64,000 bases of DNA, from positions 2,102,721-2,166,720 of the forward strand of contig NC_057010.1 in assembly GCF_000002595.2 (NCBI RefSeq), given 5' to 3'. The notes beneath the pieces were generated by a model. The model did not search any database, was not told the DNA's origin, and saw only the letters and a program-made list of their open reading frames with translations. Origin of the DNA: Chlamydomonas reinhardtii. Its lineage: Eukaryota > Chlorophyta > Chlorophyceae > Chlamydomonadales > Chlamydomonadaceae. Positions 1 to 11,297 of this stretch are shown here, in pieces (positions within the stretch are counted from its first letter, which is position 1; each line of letters begins with the position of its first letter). Both the position numbers and the translations under genes were made by a program.

Positions 1-2039
1 GAGCGCGGTACAGCGATGATGGTTTTGCACCGGGAGAAGTATTGCAGGAAGTGGGCGCCGGGGTGCTGCATTGTTTTGGTCCAGAATCTCCCTTACACCC
101 ACACATGCGTCCACGCCTAGACACGGTGAAACGCTGGACGCGGCCCCAGATGCCGTACCGCCGTCTGGTGGTTGGTGGGGGCGAGAATATGAGAGATGTT
201 TTCTTTTGTTGGTGCGCAACGAGCTCTACGAACATCGTTAACAACAACGACGTGTTGGGTGTACGGGTGTACAACAAGGAGTTTCGTGTTGAGCCGGCGC
301 TCTCGAGGGATGTGCCGCAATTGGCCGCGCCCTGCTGATCAGGCCAAGGGCTGCGTGTGCCTACATGTGGGAAGTGCCGGGCTGAATGCCCAGAGCACGA
401 TGGAGAATGCCGCTGCGACTCGAGCTGTCCAGAAGTGTTTTTTAGGCGGCGCTCAATTTTCACGGCGGAGCGCCTGCCGATTTACCCCCAGGAGACCGAT
501 GTATGGAGACGACGAATTCAGTTTGTCAGCGACAAATTCTTTGCTCGGTGTTGATTTGCAAGGCGGGAAGACAGGAGGGGGCATGGCAGCGTGGCGGGAG
601 GGGCGCTCGGGATGAGACGCCTCGTTTTCAGTGCGGGGCTTCAGTGCAGTCAGAGCTGCCGCCCCTCCCGCCACCTCAGCAATGCCTTCCTCCAAGCCGC
701 TGTGTGTGTACGCAAGAAGTGGCCGCCTTTCTTTTCACTCTGTGTGGGGCCTGTCATGCCCGCCGCTGCGCGCCGGAAAGTTTTCCAAGTGTTTCCGGCG
801 TTTGTGCATGGCAGCTGCGCGGCGGATGTCCGTGTTGCTGTGTGTCGCGTCGTGTTTTCCCCGTTGTGACCCTCAGACGCCGCGCCTTCGAGTGCATGCA
901 ATATGCAGATATTCCGCCGCGGTGCAGACATTTTTCCTCGAGTTTCTGTGATGATGCTGTAATTTGGTGGCGCTTTGATGGTACGAGCGAATGGCAAGCG
1001 GCAAAACACGGGGGCTTGCAGATATTAACTTAGCTGCGACGATGATAGGATGCACGGTTGCTCTGGAGGAATGCTGCGGCAAGGGATATGCATGTTATTT
1101 GGAGGACATAGCGTCCACATATTGGATCAGTGGCGCTGAGGCGAGCTACGGCAGGCGACGCGAGTGTGTGCGTGTGTGCGTGTCTGAGGTGAGGGGCGGA
1201 CCGCACTCCCCCCGCTAATTCTTTGCCTCAAACCTGCGTGCAGTGATCATGATTTGGGGGGAACGGCCCCAGAGGCGGAAGAGCAACGTCTGATGTTTTG
1301 TTGTCTCTGAACGCGCTGTGGCGCGGTGCTGTACGCGTGGCAAATTGAGAGCGCGAGAGGGGGCCGGCAGGGATTCGGTTCCACAGATAATTTAGCCATG
1401 GGCGGGACTAAGGCAATTACCATCAACGGCGCGCAGTGGCTCATGTGCAGTCTGATGCGCGTCGGGCTCTTACCATCTTTGACTGATTGGCTTTACGTCA
1501 CACCGTCGCATCACATGTCTTCCTCAAAACTGTCAATTTGGATGCGCCAGTCGCCACAAGCATATATGGGTGCGGGCTGCGGCTGCGCGGGCGGTCAATT
1601 GACCCCCCGGCGGCCCTGGTCCCCGTTAGCACATATGCCGATTGCGTGCATGCAACTAGGAGAAGGTCGGAGAGGGCGTGGGAGACGTACCGGTATTCGC
1701 TCGTTTGTGGGCCGGGCTTTTGCGTGTGTGTGGGCGAGAGGCAGTGCCGGCTATCCCGCTGCAGTGTTCAAGGACGCGTTCTGGTGAGGATGCGAACGGC
1801 AAGTCAACGCAACCGCTTTCTGCGTGTGATTTGGGGTCAGTTGGCGTCACTGGAGGAATGGCAGGGCACATGTTGTAACGCAGCCTCTTCTAGTCGTGTC
1901 TTCACGTTGTCCGAATTCCGTTACCGCAGTGTAGCTTCAGTCGGGTTCAGTGCTTCTCACTTGTCAGGGGTGAGACCGGTACTCCACTCCTTTCCTGACT
2001 CCCCGCCCCGGGCGCAAGCAAGTCATCTGGGCACTTGGT

Positions 2040-2065
2040 CACACACGCTGAGCTCAGCGTGTGTG
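2040..2065. repeat. Perfect 26-bp palindrome
   Basis: The 26 bases centred on GAGCTC read the same on both strands, with arms CACACACGCTGA and TCAGCGTGTGTG. A second, imperfect inverted repeat (GGCGTGCGG against a GCACGCC-type arm) lies at about 2239-2268. No coding context is evident. It could be a factor-binding site, the core of a small inverted-repeat element or chance in GT-rich DNA. Confidence 0.7.
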
Positions 2066-3237
2066 CACTGTGAGCAGTCCAAGCCAATTACCCGTGGCAT
2101 TCGCTGCAGCTGCGCAGCTCGGCAGCTGCCTCTGCGGCGCCGCCTACGTGTCATTGCTGCGGGCCCAGGCCACCGAGCGGTTGTGCTAGAGGTTCAAGCG
2201 GAGGCTAGGGAGTGAGTGGCAAGGGACGGCACGCGTTGATGGCGTGCGGCGTGTGTGCACGCCACGGCTATGGTAGCCCCAAAGCCCCAAAGGGTTGACG
2301 TTGGGCCATCGTCCGTCTACTGATTGGCAATCAATCCTCCCTACCTGATGCTGCGGGGCTCAGCCCATTTTCCAGCTGTTCAAAGGTGACACCCCTTGTC
2401 ATCTCCTCCTCGGGGTTCACGGGGCCCTAGAGCAGGGGGGGGGGGGGGGGTAGGAAACAAAGTGCCAGACCCCATGCCCCGAAATCCCCCGGGACCCCCC
2501 TTGAGGGGACGACCGACCCCCCGACGGACAAAACCTTGTTGTTCAGGGGTTAAAACCCCTCCATTTAATACCAAAGTAGTGTCAATCGACTCCTCTTGAC
2601 GAGCACTACCACTCCGTGCCATCAGCGGTCCTGTTCTTGAGACTTCGGTCACGGGCGGGATCCTATCCATGGAAATCCCCTCGACCCAGACCACCCCGCG
2701 CTCAACTCTTTGCCTCGTGACGGTTGGACAATGTGCATCGGCAGCCTTGTTAGACGTGAACTCATGCGCATCAGCGCTTCAGAGCCCAGCTGTGTCAGTG
2801 CGCATGTGTTGAATGTGGAGACATGTCCCGACATGTCCACGTCCGGACGCGCAACTTAGCCCTCCCACGCTTGGTTTGTGCTTACTACGTCATAACGTAC
2901 ACATATGAGCCTCGCAATGCTGCGTTTGGCCCCTAGTTCTGCTTGTGGGGCGCTTCCCGAAATCCGCCAGGATGGGCGCCCGAAACCCGACGGACCCCCC
3001 AGGACGAGGACCGACCCCCCAACTTTGGCGGCCCAGAACTTCCTCACCAGACACCCCCTTGAAAAACTAAAAGCACGTGCATAATGCTCTCCTTAAGCTC
3101 TGTAATTTTGAGCATGGGGTAAGAAATTGAGCTTTCTACCCCCCCCCTGCCTAGAGTCCCCCTCGGTGCATATCGGGAATGGTGACCATCGTCGCGTGCC
3201 ACTCCGTTGTCAAGCATCGACCACGCTCTCGTCCTCG

Positions 3238-3290
3238 CTCTATTGCATTGGGTTTGGTTTAGTTTGGGCTGGTATCTACAAACCCCCCCA
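3238..3290 (-). repeat. Dispersed repeat R2 copy (reverse orientation)
   Basis: Contains the complement of GATACCAGCCCAAACTAAA, the core shared with copies at about 9.64, 9.77, 24.33, 51.05 and 51.13 kb. The bases to its right (3284-3395) match a second segment at about 50.69-50.78 kb, sharing GTTAGCGGGG followed by GTATGGGGG, so the 3.2-3.4 kb stretch is a longer mobile or duplicated unit related to the 50.7-51.2 kb one. Confidence 0.6.
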
Positions 3291-4077
3291 TCAACCAGGC
3301 GCCTCGCCCCACACGCACGGAGCGGCCACACGGGACCGCCTTTGCCCTATGCGTTGTGACCACTTAGCACCGTTAGCGGGGCGTATGGGGGCGATTAGCC
3401 GCCAAAGCGGCCCCCGCTCGTCGACGGACATGTCCCGACGGCACGCCAACTGGGGCTACCGGCACGGTCCACCGGGGAGCTGAGCGCAAGGCCGCAAGCT
3501 GTAGCGGTCGGACCCTGCCAGCACGGCGGTGATATGGGATACCCACACACAATACCGGTAAACGTTGCAGCCAGTGTTACAGATTCCACCAGGTGTGGTT
3601 GTCATGGGAGTGACGTGTGAACCCGGCAGGGGATGGGCTGTAGAGCTCACCTACTCACTGCAGAGCTCGAGGGTAATAGTCGGATTCAGCAGATTCACTA
3701 GGTGACACGCGCGTACAAACACGAGCCGTTGCTGGTCCATATACAAGAAGACGTCAGGACACACATCTTCTTGTACGTACAACACTCAATAGCTCCCGCA
3801 GCACCTGCTACACAAATGCGACCTACCCCAGTCGCCCGTCCCAGTCACCCTCATCACCCCATCACACCGTGCCATCACACCCAGTCTTATCATTCCTCAA
3901 GCCCAAGGCTGCACCCGCTATATCGGTATCCCGCCCGCCTCCGTTTTTCACCGCACGTCAACCACCTCCAACCCATCCCCGTCATGCTCATCACCTCATC
4001 ACCTCATCACCTCACACCTCACACCTCACCACCTCACCACTTCACGCCTCACACGCAGCGAGCAGTTCACAGCCGGC

Positions 4078-5354
4078 CTACTTCCTCTTCTTGGGCGACG
4101 CCTTGGCTCCTTTGCCCGGCGTGCCGCCGCCGGCCTTGGCGCCGCCGCTACCCGCCACAGGACCCGCCACAGTGGGCCCAAACGACTTCCCCGCCGGCGC
4201 CGACGCCGGCGCCTGTGCGCCCGCCGCACCAGCGGCGCCGTCGCCGCGCCGCGGGCCTCCGCCCGGCGCCGGTCCCAGCACCGCTGTTACGCACAACAGC
4301 CCCATAAAGGCTGTGGTGGGAAGCGGCGAGCACGCGGTCTGGAAGATCGTAAACACGAAGAGTCCGAGCCCCACAAGTGCCACATACAGGTCCGGCACCA
4401 CCGGCATCACCAGCGCGCACACCACCAGCATGCCGCTGGCGATAGCCAGCGTGCCCGCGGCCTTGCCGGCCGCGGCGCGGTAGGGCTCAATCATGGGCCT
4501 GCGCGGGCGGCCGGGGCACGGGCCCACGGGCGTGTTGCGTGTTTGGAGGGGTCAAGGCTGGGGACTGGGGAGGCCGGAGGCGGTGGCGGCGGCGGTGGCG
4601 GGCGCTCAGGGTCGGAATGGTCAAAAGCTGCCCCCTCCTACGGTACGGCATATGGATGCCCAGCCACATGCCGCTGCACAACCGTACGGCACCCCACCTG
4701 TAGTCACAGGAGGCCAGGAGCGCGTTGCCGTCCGTGAGCCGGCCCAGCGAGCAGGCCTTGCTGGTCAGGCCCAGGCAGGCGAACAGCTGCCGGCACGCCA
4801 GCTTCCACCAGGCGCCTGCAGCGTGTGTATTGGCGCGTGCGTGTTTGAGGGGGGGGCGTGTGCAAAAGCGTTGGCGTGTGTGTGTGGGGTGGGGAGGGGG
4901 CGGACACGGGCGTGAGCAAGGGCGTGAGGAGGATTCGCGGGGGGGCTGCGGTTTCGGTTGCGGTTGTGCGCTGGACACCTGACTGATCAGAAGAGCAGCA
5001 TGGGCGTTTGCTCGGGCGGATAGTATGTCAGCACCACATGGTACGCCGCTGCGTGGCTCCAACAACCTTGGGCAGCATCCCGGCAACCCAAACCCATCCT
5101 GCCCACGCCCCACCTGGCACGAGCGCCAGCTGCGTCGCCTGTGCGTAGTCAGGGCTGTATGCCAACACACCGATTGCCGCCACCTCGGCGGCCGACATGG
5201 GCACGTCGGCAACGCGACCGCCCTCCTTCTCCACCGGCATGGTGAAGAGTGGCGTCTGGAACAGGACGAACATCGCAAAACACAGGCCGCAGAGCCTCTG
5301 CACCGGTTGCACGGGCTTTCGAGTCTTCCGACTCCGACTGAAGAAGAAGGACAT
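4078..5354 (-). CDS. Membrane protein with C-terminal di-lysine signal (paralog A)
   Basis: Three exons on the minus strand, about 5354-5114, 4815-4647 and 4498-4078, join in frame to 276 residues. I do not recognise the family. The N-terminus is basic (SRSRKTRK) and leads into a first hydrophobic segment around LCFAMFVLFQTPLF. A Cys-containing middle follows (ACLGLTSKAC), then two or three strongly hydrophobic segments in the last exon (about residues 150-210, including LYVALVGLGLFVF), and an Ala/Gly/Pro tail ending KKRK. Lysines at -3 and -4 fit the KKXX COPI retrieval signal, so an ER or early-Golgi membrane protein with a cytosolic C-terminus is inferred. It is a tandem diverged copy of the next gene: both share QTPLF, an Ala-Leu-Val/Met-Pro-Gly box and an AC-x-x-x-x-S-x-AC box. 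The start is the first ATG of the conserved N-terminus. Confidence 0.75.
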
Positions 5355-5894
5355 CCTTCAAGCGCAGTTTACACTCAGGTTTACAAGCAGATGGTCGCGA
5401 CCGTCTCGCGCTCACGCTACGTAATTGGCTAGCTGACAGGGTATGTGTGTGTGTTAATCAAGGTTTTCAATACTACACTGGTAAACAATGTGACAGTGCC
5501 CAGTGCAATCGGTCGCTGTTCCGAGGGCTGTTCCGACACAAGCTTACAGCGAGCTCTTTATTAGCAGTCACTTGAATCCATATACAGGATCTGGTATGAT
5601 CACGAGTTCCAGTCACAAAACGGGTTTGTCATTCGGTCCTGCATCCAGCATGCCCCTGCCATCTGCCCACCCACCACCCGTGCACCACCCGTCCCATGCA
5701 CGCGCTCAAGGTACTCTCTGCGGAACAGTGAACTCCCGAAGCGCGGCCTCAGCAGCCCCAGTGGCAAGCCCTGCTACGCCTTCCGCTGGGTGTCTGGGCG
5801 GTGCACGTGTTAGCACCGCCGGTGCACACCCGCAACCACCCGCCAGCGCCCCTAAACACCTACATCACCGCGCACCGCCGGCAACCCCGCACAA
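5355..5894. other. Intergenic between tandem paralogs
   Basis: Holds the 5' side of paralog A and the 3' UTR of paralog B. A TTACA at 5544-5548 (TGTAA on the minus strand) is a likely poly(A) signal about 350 bases past the paralog B stop. No other gene seen. Confidence 0.5.
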
Positions 5895-7695
5895 CTACTT
5901 GGTCTTCTTCACCTCCTTCGCGGGCGTGATCAGCGGCACAGCCGACCCCGCACCCACAGCCGCTGTCGCAGCCGCCGGCGCCGCCTCCGCCGGCTCCTCC
6001 TCTCCCGCCTTGGAGAACATGACGTAGGCCGTCAGCACCGCTACCACGCACATGACGGTGCCGCCGTTGACGTCGCAGCCCGACCTGCTGGCCAGGAACA
6101 TCACGCCGCCGTAGCCCAGAAAGAGGCCCATGATGCCGTCCTTGAAGATGCTGGAGAAGGAGAAGACCGTGGCTGCGGGGAGGGGAGGGGTTGGGAGGGG
6201 GGCGGGTCGGTGCCCATAAAGATAGGCAGGCTGGGGCCCACGTGACGAGAACAAGGTCGGGTGTCACGAGATAGAGGCACTCCGCAAGTACACAAGTAAA
6301 CCCCGTGTCGTGTCACGATACAGAGTGCGAGGGAGCGAGCAGAGGTGACGCGGTGAGCGCCGGGCAACGCCAGGTCTGGTGCCTTCGCTCGGGTGGGGTC
6401 AAGCTGGACACGCCATCACGGGGTGGTGTCATTCAAACCCTGTTGACGGCGCCCGGGCATATCGCCCTTTGGCGCAGTGCGTATCGGCCATCCCACCATC
6501 TGTCACTACCATGGTAATGCACCTAGCCACACATTGACGAAGCGAGCCGGTGAGGACCGCCCCGCAGACACCGTCGTGCTAGGCCCTGCCAGAACTCCAA
6601 CCCGCGAGGTCACTCACCCATTGCCGCGAATGCCTGCATGTACTGCCGGTACTCGCCCAGCTGCTCCACGAACACCGGCACCTGCGGAAGGCGGCGGAAG
6701 GTGGCGAAAGGTGGCCGACGTGTCAGGCGGGGCGGAGTGGGAGATAGCAGGGGGCGCAAGAGCGGCGGGTCGGCGGGACCACGCGAAATGGATGGTTGCC
6801 GGTGCAGTGCTGCGGCGGTGCTGGGGCGGCCGAGCGGCGGGTGGGGCATGGTCGTATGCGGACGTCTGTGTGGGGTGGCCTAGCATGTGCAGGGCGTGGC
6901 GTGCGCCGTCTTTCCCTCGGTGGGGCCAACGAGTATGGGTGCCGTTTGCATGCGTCCGCCGCCCACCCGTGTGGCACTCCCTGTCCTTCCTCGAACAGTG
7001 CAAGCATGTAAGGGGCGCAGTCAGTCGTGTTCGGACGCTGCAGGCCCTATGACATGCGCGGCCTGTCGGCCTGTAGCCGCCACCGTGAGCCGCCACCCAG
7101 GGGTTACAAATGTCCCGGTGTTACGTTACTTCACCATGTACCGCACACGCCCCATACCTAGGTCCTCGCAGGCGCGTAGCCGGTGCCCACACGCATGAAA
7201 TACCAAAGGCTTGACGCAACCGGCCAGGCCAAGAACGGTCCACGAGCGGCCTGACACGGCACGCTGTACGCTGCCCTCAGCCCCGGCAACCCCACGCGGC
7301 ACCCCCCTCGTCTGGCCCCCCTCCCGCACCTGGTCACTATAGTCGGCCAGGGCCCACATGGCGTCAAAGTCCTTCAGAGCGGACCAATTGCAGGCGTCGC
7401 TGGGCTGGATGACACACGCGTCCAGTTGCAGCAGGGCCGTCCGCGTGAAGATGCCGGGCATGAGCGCCGCGCGCGCGTACCAAGCATACGACTCAGCGTT
7501 CGTGCGCAGCAGGCCCACAGCCACGATCTCTGGCAAGGACCAGGTTCGGGTTCGGACGCTGTCATCCGAGTAGGTAATCTTGTAGGAGAACAGCGGCGTC
7601 TGTATCACTGTTAGGATTGTAAGCACCACCGCAGCCGCTCGCTGCTGCCAGGTCACAGGAACATGTTTACGGCGTCGTCCAAATGGGAAAGCCAT
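5895..7695 (-). CDS. Membrane protein with C-terminal di-lysine signal (paralog B)
   Basis: Three exons (7695-7330, 6681-6618, 6172-5895) splice in frame to 235 residues. The architecture is the same as in paralog A just downstream: basic N-terminus (GRRRKH), a hydrophobic segment ending QTPLF, an ALMPG box, and Cys residues (DACVIQPSDAC) at positions equivalent to those in A. A 64-nt middle exon (VPVFVEQLGEYRQYMQ) precedes a last exon with two hydrophobic segments (IMGLFLGYGGVMFLA and VMCVVAVLTAYVMF). An Ala-rich tail ends KKTK, again a KKXX retrieval signal. Similarity to A is patchy, so the duplication looks old, yet the di-lysine end and exon layout are kept. The molecular function is unknown to me. 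Retention in the ER or cis-Golgi membrane is an inference from the tail. The 496 bp upstream separate it from the ZW10 stop. Confidence 0.78.
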
Positions 7696-8191
7696 ACTGT
7701 TGCTCTTGAAGGAATCTACCGCAGTCTCTGACTTCTGCGATTGTGCGAAGTCAATGTAAGCTTGTCGCCGGGCAGGGAAACTAGTATGTATTTGACGGTA
7801 TTTAAATTCCTGTATTTGAGGAATGCTATTCGCGCCGCAGTGCGTAAGGGGCCTGCATCGGGCCTTCCAGAACCCCAGGCCACCCAGGCCGATGCGTGCA
7901 TTTTATTGGGCTGGTGTGGCGCCGCCAGGCTCCCCTCCCCTCCATTCGCACGTCCTCCACCTGGTACACATCGACCCAAAATCTAAAGAAATCAACTAAT
8001 TGGGTACTGCCCTACCTCGGCGCCGTCAACCACCCTCCACACTTGACACACACCTTTTCCAACGGCGCACGCGCCACCCCCCAAAGGCCTGTCCCCCGCC
8101 TGGCTGGCCCCCACTCCTCCAGTCCGCCTCCCCCATCCACCCAAACGACCCCCCCCCGCCCCGCCCCTCCCGCCCTCCTCACGCCGCGCCA
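7696..8191. other. Intergenic, paralog B promoter and ZW10 3' UTR
   Basis: Short region upstream of paralog B and downstream of the ZW10 stop. No gene, tRNA or clear repeat seen; composition becomes C-rich near the ZW10 end. Confidence 0.5.
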
Positions 8192-10127
8192 TTACGCAGC
8201 TGCCTGCAGCTTCGCCAGCAGCGCGCGCCTGTTGGGGCTGTCCTCGCTGATGGCCAGCAGCAGCGCCTCCAGCTCCGGAGCTGCCAATGCCGACAGGTAG
8301 CCGCGATCCCAGTCGGACGCGATGGCAGACAGCGTGTCTGAACCCAGCACGCGCAGCAGGCACCGCAGCTTACGCAGCTGGTGGCAGCGCGCCGTTGCGG
8401 CGGCGGAGACCTGGCCGGGTGGGGCGGTGTCGGGAGGTGTGGGGAGGTGCGACTCTTGCGGGTTGGAAGGCCTAGATCAGGGCCCGGGCCACAGTTGTTG
8501 GACCACAGTTGTTGGGTCACAAGAGCCGAGCCCTATCCTGCAACACAGCACACGTCCATACATACACACCCCGCCTGCGGCTCCTGTTCCCTTCACACAA
8601 CGCCCCCCACCCACCCCCCCAGCACGCTCTCACCACCGACAGGGGTATGCCGGACAGCTGCGCGCCGCCTCCTTCGCCGCCCTCGGCGCCTCCCGCCGCC
8701 CTCGCCGCCGCCAGCCACGCGTCCAGTCCGCCGTCAGCCAGCGGCTCCAACAGGGCCGCCAGCTCGCCGCACTCGTCGTGGCCCAGGTCCCTGCGGGCAC
8801 AAACACACAAACACACATACACACATGAAGACACACGCACACACATACACACACAAGTGACATTAACACAGGGGGCACGAACACATACCGTACTAGCTGC
8901 ACACTCGCATGCGCAGTGTCGATCCTCTCCGCTTGTGATTTCCTAACCGCACTTCCTCTGTCTCGGAAACCACACGCCCGATCCCTCCCTCCTGCCCCTC
9001 CCTCCTTCCCTCCCGGCTCTCACCCCTTGGCCAGCACCGCCGCCACCAGCTGCCCGCACACGTGGTTGAGCACCGCTGCCGCCGCGCCCACGCAGTCCTC
9101 GGGCGTAAGCGTGTCGCAGGCCAGCCGCCCCAGCCGGCCCAGGCTGTGCAACAGCTGCTGCACCACTCGCCGGTGCCGCATGCCCACCTGCTCAGGCCGC
9201 CGCGGGCCGCAGCCGCATGAGGTAGCGGGGTTACAATCATGATTAGCTAAGGAAATGGTAGACGGTGGGCAACTTTGGGGGAACAGCAATAGGGGTAGGT
9301 GGGTGCACATGAATAAGGACACCGGGAGACGTACGGCGAGGTGTCGGACAGGCAGGCACACGGTTGGGCAGAGATGCACGTCTGAGCCTGCGGTGCGCAG
9401 ACGTGTTGGACAGGCACGGACACGCGTAGAAACCGCACCCCCTCCGCCCATACACACCTTGGCGTCCGAGGTGCCCACGCCCCTCAGTCGGTCCAGGCCA
9501 CACAGCAAGTCGTCCATGGCGGACTGCTGGTGCTTCAGCTGGGGCGGGAGGGAATACATTTATGATTCATGAAGGAAGTGGTAGACGGTAGACTATCTTG
9601 GGGAACATCAAGCGTTGGGGGGGAGGCAAGGGGGAGATTTTGACTACCAGCCCAAACTAAACCGAACCGGGAGGGCCGAAGGGTAGTCGATGCCAAACCC
9701 AAGTCATTTGAGACCCAGGGGTATGAGAGCACGGTGCAATTAGATACGATCGGGGTGGATGTGGGGTGCAGATACCAGCCAAACTAAACCACATCAGACC
9801 AAGCTTAACTAGCGGAGCACAGGCAGAAGCGACAGAGGCTGAGGTGCTGCCCCTCATCACCCACCACATCGCGCATGATGCCCCGCGCCGCCGCCCTCAG
9901 CGCCAGAGCCTCCTCCACCAGCCCCGGCGCCGCCGGCTCGCCGCCCGCCGCCTCCAGTGCGTCGCCGTACGCCTGACTCAGCAGCAACAGGCTGTTGGCG
10001 AGGTGCTGCGTGGGCCGGGGGTGCGAGGGGCGGGGAAGGGGGCAGGGCAGCGTCACGGACTGTTGCTGGGGTAAGGTGCGCACGCACGTGCGCACACACG
10101 CTCCGCAAACACACACACACATACATA

Positions 10128-10170
<43 letters not shown>

Positions 10171-10661
10171 CTCAGTACCTGCAGGTCGTTGGCTGCTAGC
10201 ATGCCCAGCTGCGGCACGGAGCCCAGGGACTCGCCACCGCCGCCGCCGCCGCCCGGGCCGCCGCTGCCGTACACCAGCGGCGGCAGGGTGCGCGCCAGCA
10301 GCGCAATGCTGCTGACAGCGCCGCGCAGGGAGCGGCACACAGCCCGGCTGCCTGCAGGCGGTGCAGGGCCAGGGCCAGGAGCAGGGCCAGAGCCAGGAGC
10401 GGGAGGAGCACCGGGATCACGCAGAAGCAGGCCTGAGCAGGCTGGGTACGATAGCCGTGCGCAAAATGGAAGGACAGTCCGCACGCAGTGGCAACAGCGG
10501 CGCATGAGCTGTGTGGTAACTGAAAGGAGGCCGGCACCCCCCACTCCATAATCATGCCTGAAACCCATGCCCCTTCCCCCACCCCTTTCCCTGCCCCCCA
10601 CCCCAGACTGATCGATTCACTCAATGAATGCTTAACGTTCGCATGCATGGCTAACCTCCCC

Positions 10662-10727
<66 letters not shown>

Positions 10728-11245
10728 GGGGTTCGCTGCCTTCTAGTGCTCCACAACCGACGCCCGCCGACTTGACCCCATGCAGCCGATGACTCCTTAT
10801 AAGTTTCTCGACGACCACAGCCTCGCTCTCTTTTCCCGCAATCATTAGTGGGCCGGGACTGGGATGCGTGTTCTAGCTTGCTTGCTGCACGCCGCCCTTA
10901 ACATCGCTGTCGCCATTTTCCCTGCTCGTGACACTTTCTTGCTGCCGCCCTGTGCCTGCAATTCCTCTATCACCCGTAGGTGAGCTCGATTACGAACAGC
11001 GGGCGGGAATCCGGGCATTAGGCGTGCTGGGTCACCGTTGTAGCGCGCCCAGGGCGCGGCGCATACACTACATATGGGTGCCACTCGGGGTCAGGTCGTT
11101 CGTCGATCGCCCGAGGGGCGGTTCCAGGCTTTTTGCGGGTAAGTATGACTACCGGGGTCGACGCGGCTACAAGACGCTCGGTATCGGTAGGTATCCGTAA
11201 GTAACTCCGTCGCGCCGTCTGGGCGGGCTTCGTTTTGTTGTTTTC

Positions 11246-11297
<52 letters not shown>

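Larger units (their letters stand above)
1..4077. other. Left intergenic region, no supported gene
   Basis: I found no spliced gene here. Several open frames exist on both strands, but none shows a recognisable domain, a coherent splice pattern or the Ala/Gly-rich codon use of the real genes to the right. The stretch holds a 26-bp palindrome near 2.05 kb, a poly-G run near 2.44 kb, two related C-rich segments (about 2.47-2.53 and 2.95-3.03 kb) containing GGACCGACCCCCC or a close variant, copies of two dispersed repeats at 3.24-3.40 kb and a CACCTCATC-type simple repeat at about 3.96-4.06 kb. Part of 3.58-4.08 kb is probably the 3' UTR of the next gene; a TTACA (TGTAA on the minus strand) at 3577-3581 is a possible poly(A) signal. 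Confidence 0.6.

Noticed and set aside
2184-2200. GGTTCAAGC resembling a tRNA B box
   Set aside because: No matching A box, no acceptor stem or cloverleaf around it.
1487-2215. A 242-codon open frame on the plus strand
   Set aside because: No domain, no ATG in a good context, Cys/Arg-rich composition unlike neighbouring genes, and it overlaps other frames of similar length.
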